A stretch of 64,000 bases of DNA, taken from CBDAQA01 sp965247815. Lineage in GTDB: Bacteria; Planctomycetota; Phycisphaerae; Tepidisphaerales; Tepidisphaeraceae. Shown one piece after another: positions 60,078 to 64,000 of the stretch (position 1 is its first letter; each line of letters starts with the position of its first letter). The translations under genes were made by a program, and so were the position numbers. Under the pieces are notes generated by a model that worked only from the letters and a program-made list of their open reading frames with translations, searched no databases and was not told the origin of the DNA. The stretch is taken from contig CBDFHW010000025.1 in NCBI GenBank assembly GCA_965247815.1, positions 1 through 64,000 on the forward strand, written 5' to 3'.

Positions 60078-60917
60078 ATGAAACCGTCCGGGATGAAGCC
60101 GTCGCCAAAGAAACCGTCTGAAACACCGACCGATTGGGACAATGTCGCCGATTGGTACGACCAACTCGTTGGAGAGTCCGGCAGCGAGTACCACCGCGAG
60201 GTGGTGCTGCCCGGCACGTTACGATTGCTCGCCGCAAAGCCCGGCGACCACGTGTTGGATTTGGCGTGCGGGCAGGGCGTGCTCTGCCGGCTCCTCGCCG
60301 CCCGGGGGATCGAAGCGACCGGCGTGGACGCCGCCGCCGAGTTGATTCGGTCGGCCCGGCAACGACAAGTTCCGGCCCCACCGACCGCCGCCCCGACGCC
60401 GATCGCGCCGACGCATTATCACGTGGCCGATGCCAAGGAAACCGAGTTTCTTCCCGCGGGGCAGTTCACCTCCGCCGCGTGCGTGCTGGCGATTCAAAAC
60501 ATGCACCCCCTCGCGGCGGTGTTCGGCGGTGTCGCACGTCTGCTCAAACCCGGGGGCCGACTAGTTATCGTCATGATGCACCCGTGCTTCCGGGGACCTA
60601 AAGAAACGCAGTGGGGCTGGGACGACAAAGGGATGATTCAGTATCGTCGGACCGACCGGTATCTGCTGCCCCGCAAAACGCCGATCGTCACGCACCCGGG
60701 CAAAGACCCTGGCAAGTACACTTGGTCGTTTCACAAGCCGATCGAGGCTTACGTCAAGGCGTTACGCAACGCCGGGATGCTGGTCGATGCGATCGAAGAA
60801 TGGCCCAGTCACAAAAAGAGCACGAGCGGCCCGCGGGCGCCGGCGGAGAATGTCGCCCGGGAAGAAATTCCGATGTTTATGGCGATCAGAGCGGTTAACA
60901 CCGGTTTCCCTGAATAA
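60078..60917 (+). CDS. Class I SAM-dependent methyltransferase
   Basis: Protein of about 279 aa. The SAM-binding motif I is HVLDLACGQGVLCRLLAARG near residue 67, followed by the acidic end of the second strand (ATGVDAAAELI) and the VLAIQNMHPLA motif of the Methyltransf_11/25 fold. No second domain marks its substrate. The start is uncertain among TTG 60069, ATG 60078 and ATG 60093, because the first 20 residues are polar and unconserved. Confidence 0.85.
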   Translation: MKPSGMKPSPKKPSETPTDWDNVADWYDQLVGESGSEYHREVVLPGTLRLLAAKPGDHVLDLACGQGVLCRLLAARGIEATGVDAAAELIRSARQRQVPAPPTAAPTPIAPTHYHVADAKETEFLPAGQFTSAACVLAIQNMHPLAAVFGGVARLLKPGGRLVIVMMHPCFRGPKETQWGWDDKGMIQYRRTDRYLLPRKTPIVTHPGKDPGKYTWSFHKPIEAYVKALRNAGMLVDAIEEWPSHKKSTSGPRAPAENVAREEIPMFMAIRAVNTGFPE

Positions 60918-60970
60918 GGGACAGATATGCAGAAACTCGGCGGCACGAAGACCGTACACGCGGCGTCGCC

Positions 60971-62092
60971 CTAGTGCTTGGCCATGACTTCCCGAATGCG
61001 AAAGAGTTCCCCCGCTTTTTCGGCGGCGACAAACGCATCGACGGCGTCCGGTGCGAACATGGTGCCGCGCTCGGAGACAATCTTTTCGATCGCGTGGCTT
61101 TCCTCCCAGGCCGGTTTGTAAACACGCGGGTGCACGAGCGCGTCGTAAACGTCGACCAAATGGACTAGCCGGGCTTCGAACGGAATGTCAGTACCTGCAA
61201 GCCGGTCCGGATACCCGGTGCCGTCCCAGTTTTCGTGATGGCTTCGGGCGATCCGGCTGGCTTCGGAGAAGTACGGGCTCGGTTGCAGAATCCGCTGGCC
61301 GGCGATCGTGTGCTCCTGCATCAGGCTTCGTTCGTCGGTCGTCAAAGGCCCGGGCTTTTTGAGAATGTTGTCCGGCGTGTGAATCTTCCCGACGTCGTGG
61401 AGAATTGCCGAATTGCCAAGCCGCTCGGCTTCCGTAGCTGAAAGCCCCATGCGGACTGCCATCACCTCGGACAATTTCTTGATTCGGCGAACGTGCTCGC
61501 CGGTGTCGTGGTCCTTGGCCTCGCTCGCGATAGCCAGGATATAGATCGTTTCCATGTGCGCATCGTGCAGCTGCGCGGTGCGTTCCTTGACTCGTTCCTC
61601 GAGCGAGATCGTGTGCTCCCGGAGCACCTGCGCCTGCTCGATCACTCGGTCGCTTAATTCACTGATATAAGTGTTCTGCTCGATCAGCTGGCTCTCGGCT
61701 TTTTTTTGCCGGGAGATATCGATCGTGGTGACGACGGCGTATTCGGCTAGTACGCCGGTGTCCCCGACCGGCCTGGCACTGACGACCACGGGCAGCTGCC
61801 GGCCGTCGAGCAGGGGAAGGAAGAATTCGAGCTCCCGGGATTCCTCGAAAGACTCGAGCATTCTTCGCACGGTGTCCCGGCCCTCGCCCGGTGGATAAAG
61901 ACCGATCAGGTCCGCGCCGATGAGCTTTTCACGTGGCCGCTGCAGAGCGTCGCACAGGCGGGGATTCACGTGCGCGATCGTCCCGTTCCTGCCGACCAGC
62001 ATCGCGCCGCAGTTCAAGGCGTCCAGCGACAGCGCGATGTGCATTAGCTCGGTAAATGGTGATTCGGGGGTCGGCGAGGCAGCCATGTGCAT
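60971..62092 (-). CDS. PAS domain and HD-GYP phosphodiesterase
   Basis: Protein of about 373 aa. Residues 15-130 are a PAS domain (GAMLVGRNGTIAHVNPRLCDAL), residues 140-185 a coiled-coil linker (REHTISLEERVKERTAQL), and residues 190-370 an HD-GYP domain with HDVGKIHTPDNIL, HH in IARSHHENWDGTGYP and the GYP-type motif GTGYPDRLAG. HD-GYP enzymes hydrolyse cyclic-di-GMP to linear pGpG or GMP. No membrane segment, so the PAS domain probably senses a cytoplasmic signal. The start is uncertain among GTG 62101, ATG 62092 and ATG 62086. Confidence 0.88.
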   Translation of the reverse strand: MHMAASPTPESPFTELMHIALSLDALNCGAMLVGRNGTIAHVNPRLCDALQRPREKLIGADLIGLYPPGEGRDTVRRMLESFEESRELEFFLPLLDGRQLPVVVSARPVGDTGVLAEYAVVTTIDISRQKKAESQLIEQNTYISELSDRVIEQAQVLREHTISLEERVKERTAQLHDAHMETIYILAIASEAKDHDTGEHVRRIKKLSEVMAVRMGLSATEAERLGNSAILHDVGKIHTPDNILKKPGPLTTDERSLMQEHTIAGQRILQPSPYFSEASRIARSHHENWDGTGYPDRLAGTDIPFEARLVHLVDVYDALVHPRVYKPAWEESHAIEKIVSERGTMFAPDAVDAFVAAEKAGELFRIREVMAKH

Positions 62093-62265
62093 TAGAATCA
62101 CAAACGGTTAAAGATCAGGAAGCTCGACAAATTCTAGGCACCGTGGCCATCGCGTCGACGCACGAACTCGAAAAAACCGCTGCACCGGCGTTCGCGAACT
62201 GCAGCGGTGGTCGGTTATAACCCGCGGGGCTTAGTCCTCGTAATTGTTTTTTTCTCCGAATTAGG

Positions 62266-63552
62266 TTGCCCGGCCGGATCTTTCGCGTGGTTTCATTCCA
62301 GATCGTCGCCATCCTCGTGTCGGTCGCGGCGCTGTTCGCGTATCTGAACCACCGTTACCTGCACCTGCACCCGACAGTCGGAATCATGGTCCAAGCCCTG
62401 GCCGCGTCGTTCGGGTGGATCGTGCTGGAACGATTTGTCCCGAAAGCCAGAGATCTCTCGGCCGATTTTCGCCAGCACCTGGATTTAAACGAGGCACTCT
62501 TTCACTGGATGCTGGGCCCGTTGTTGTTCGCCGGCGCGCTGCACGTCGACACCAGCGAACTTCGAAACCGCCGGGTCGCGGTCGCGGTGCTGTCGCTGCT
62601 GGGCACGCTCTTTTCGACGACGCTAATTGCCGCCACGAGCTACGCGGTGCTGCGCGTGCTCGGCTACGGCGTGCCGTTCGGCGTCTGCGCCCTTTTCGGC
62701 GCGATCATCTCGCCGACCGACCCGGTCGCGGTTCTCGGTTTTTTAAAATCAATAGACGCCCCGAAGGAACTCGAGGCCGTCATTGGCGGCGAATCGCTTT
62801 TTAATGACGGCGTGGGCGTCGTGCTTTTTTCTGTCCTGGCACACGTCGGCGGCCGGCACGAATTTTCAGCACTCGGACTTACTTGGGATTTTCTCCGCCA
62901 GACGACCGGCGGTGCCATGGTCGGTCTGCTCGCGGGCCTGATCGTGCTTCGAATGCTCAAAAACGCGAGCAACTACCAGGTCGAGGTTCTGCTTACGGTG
63001 GCCCTGGCGCTAGGCGGGTACGCACTGGCGGACACGCTGGACCTGTCCGGTCCGATTGCCGCAGTCGTCGCCGGCCTCGTCATCGGGAATCACGGCCGGT
63101 CTATGCGCGTGACCGATTCCGCTCGTCAGCACGTCAACGAGTTCTGGGGACTGGTCGACGAAACGATGAATGCCGTCCTGTTTCTGATGGTGGGGCTGGT
63201 CGGGCTCGAGTTGCAGTCGGGCGGTCGGCAGTTGCTGCTGCAGGCGGGTGCCATCACGATCGCGTTGCTCGCGCGGTGGGCCAGCGTCTGGGTCTCCATG
63301 AAACTCATCGAGACCGGGCAATCGCCGGCAAACCGACTCGGCCCCAACGCAGTCGCCATGTTGACATGGGGAGGCCTTCGCGGAGGGCTGGCGATCGCCA
63401 TGGCGCTTTCGTTGCCGGCCGGGGAATTCCGGTCGGCCATCGTGACCGCGACGTTCGGCGTCGTGGTCTTCAGCGTTTTAGCGCAGGGCGGGTCTCTGAA
63501 TTACGCATTCACGCGTTGGCTAAGCCTGACCCACAAACCCGCAGCCGGCTGA
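62266..63552 (+). CDS. Cation:proton antiporter, CPA1 family
   Basis: Integral membrane protein of 428 aa with about twelve hydrophobic segments. FGAIISPTDPVAVLGFLKS is the conserved NhaP/CPA1 segment with its Asp, and GGESLFNDGVGVVLFSVL carries the ND motif of CPA1 exchangers; LTWGGLRGGLAIAMALSLP is the typical C-terminal loop. It exchanges Na+ or K+ for H+. TTG 62266 is used for lack of an ATG, with no clear Shine-Dalgarno site; GTG 62287 is an alternative just before the first membrane segment. Confidence 0.88.
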   Translation: MPGRIFRVVSFQIVAILVSVAALFAYLNHRYLHLHPTVGIMVQALAASFGWIVLERFVPKARDLSADFRQHLDLNEALFHWMLGPLLFAGALHVDTSELRNRRVAVAVLSLLGTLFSTTLIAATSYAVLRVLGYGVPFGVCALFGAIISPTDPVAVLGFLKSIDAPKELEAVIGGESLFNDGVGVVLFSVLAHVGGRHEFSALGLTWDFLRQTTGGAMVGLLAGLIVLRMLKNASNYQVEVLLTVALALGGYALADTLDLSGPIAAVVAGLVIGNHGRSMRVTDSARQHVNEFWGLVDETMNAVLFLMVGLVGLELQSGGRQLLLQAGAITIALLARWASVWVSMKLIETGQSPANRLGPNAVAMLTWGGLRGGLAIAMALSLPAGEFRSAIVTATFGVVVFSVLAQGGSLNYAFTRWLSLTHKPAAG

Positions 63553-63554
63553 GG

Positions 63555-63734
63555 TCAGGCAACTGTCGAAGCGCGGCCGATTACAAAAAACAGGATCGGT
63601 CCCAGAACCGGCAAAAAGAGAATAACGAGCACCCAGACGAGCTTGTTGGTCGAATCGCTCGGCGCGGTGAGCACCAGGTAAAGGGCATAGATCGTAAGAA
63701 TAAGCCAGAGTAAACCGCCGATGCCGCCAAGCAT
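63555..63734 (-). CDS. PLDc N-terminal domain small membrane protein
   Basis: Protein of 59 aa with two hydrophobic segments, GGLLWLILTIYALYLVLTAP and VWVLVILFLPVLGPILFFVIG. This matches PF13396 (PLDc_N), found alone in small membrane proteins or before phospholipase D domains. ATG 63734 is chosen because AAGGAG lies 6 bases upstream; the frame continues further but without a better start. It converges on the CPA1 gene, two bases apart. Function unknown. Confidence 0.8.
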   Translation of the reverse strand: MLGGIGGLLWLILTIYALYLVLTAPSDSTNKLVWVLVILFLPVLGPILFFVIGRASTVA

Positions 63735-63810
63735 TAAACGCTCCTTTTTAAAACAACGAAGCTGGGAATACTCGACCGCATTCATTTCAGGCAACGCGTA
63801 AAATGGCCCG

Positions 63811-64000
63811 TCAACCTGCGGAAGGGTCGGAGAACCTTCTGGCACAAAGCAGTACCGCGGCGGCGGTGATCGCGGCGGTCTCGACGCGAAGAATCGTGCC
63901 AGTCAGTGCGAGTGCACTGATTTGCGCGGCAGTAAACGCGGAAATCTCGCCCGGTGCCCATCCGCCCTCCGGCCCGACATAGATGATTATCGCTGTATTT
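63811..64000 (-). CDS. rsmE: RsmE, 16S rRNA m3U1498 methyltransferase (partial, C terminus)
   Basis: The last ~63 codons of a minus-strand gene whose start lies beyond the right edge. AIIIYVGPEGGWAPGEI and ILRVETAAITAAAVL are hallmark motifs of the SPOUT methyltransferase RsmE, in which they form the SAM-binding trefoil knot. RsmE methylates N3 of U1498 in 16S rRNA. The stop is TGA at 63811-63813. Confidence 0.88.
   Translation of the reverse strand, partial: NTAIIIYVGPEGGWAPGEISAFTAAQISALALTGTILRVETAAITAAAVLLCARRFSDPSAG

Overview
The window is high-GC DNA with tightly packed genes. It looks chromosomal and probably comes from a planctomycete, perhaps the Phycisphaerae/Tepidisphaerales group. 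Evidence: three large secreted proteins carry an N-terminal LEPR-type motif (LEPRQMLT, LEPRRLLSA, LEQRRLFA), one ends in a dockerin-like repeat pair, one is built of GloVer-type repeats, and a small protein has a VPLP variant of the PEP-CTERM tail. Several start codons lack a clear Shine-Dalgarno sequence, as is common in that phylum. The lineage is an inference from protein architecture only. No rRNA, tRNA, CRISPR array or phage module was seen.

Region 1 (1-12.8 kb, + strand) is an exopolysaccharide/O-antigen cluster. It holds a Wzy/ligase-like membrane protein, a run of ATGA-coupled GT4 glycosyltransferases including a GT4-GT2 fusion, an acyltransferase-3 protein, a Wzx-like flippase, a GT2 enzyme, and a last GT4 gene carrying an apparent +1 frameshift in a G4 run. 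Region 2 (13-16.5 kb) has an OFA-family MFS transporter with its small partner protein, and a convergent secreted PL4 rhamnogalacturonan lyase.

Region 3 (16.7-24.0 kb) is the most unusual functional unit: transglutaminase fused to a DUF2126 putative amidoligase, a permuted ATP-grasp fused to an alpha-E domain, and a second transglutaminase. Together they look like an uncharacterised peptide-ligating system. The only sizeable gap inside it holds a BIME-like pair of hairpins and a 3 x 10-bp phased repeat. Region 4 (24.1-27.9 kb) has a CheY-like receiver, an 88-aa unknown behind a good sigma70-type promoter, and the lutABC lactate-utilisation operon, with a likely CTG start for lutA. Region 5 (28-30 kb, minus) holds a DUF421 protein, a secreted unknown, and the decayed end of an RND efflux gene that was once coupled to that unknown.

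Region 6 (30.2-36.4 kb) has two LEPR surface proteins. They are followed by about 0.8 kb of debris: an 18-bp tandem repeat, a REP-like inverted repeat, a second copy of the upstream gene's 3' end, and the tail of a lost minus-strand gene. Region 7 (36.5-46.2 kb) has mostly housekeeping or regulatory genes: a LOG-family protein, Nudix hydrolase and M50 protease, CPA2 antiporter with a coupled small membrane protein, DUF2461, an FHA protein, and a PHP-like secreted protein. A 1,265-aa LEPR multidomain protein follows (46.5-50.3 kb).

Region 8 (50.5-58.2 kb, minus) is a second polysaccharide cluster: WecB/WbpI-like epimerase, GT2, WbpE-, WbpB- and WbpD-like enzymes, a flavin oxidoreductase and a polysaccharide deacetylase. 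This is most of a pathway to a 2,3-diacetamido uronic-acid sugar, but the WbpA dehydrogenase is not in the window. Region 9 (58.7-64 kb) has the PEP-CTERM-like protein, a DUF1259 protein, a methyltransferase, a PAS/HD-GYP protein, a CPA1 antiporter, a PLDc_N-type small membrane protein, and the 3' end of rsmE running off the window.
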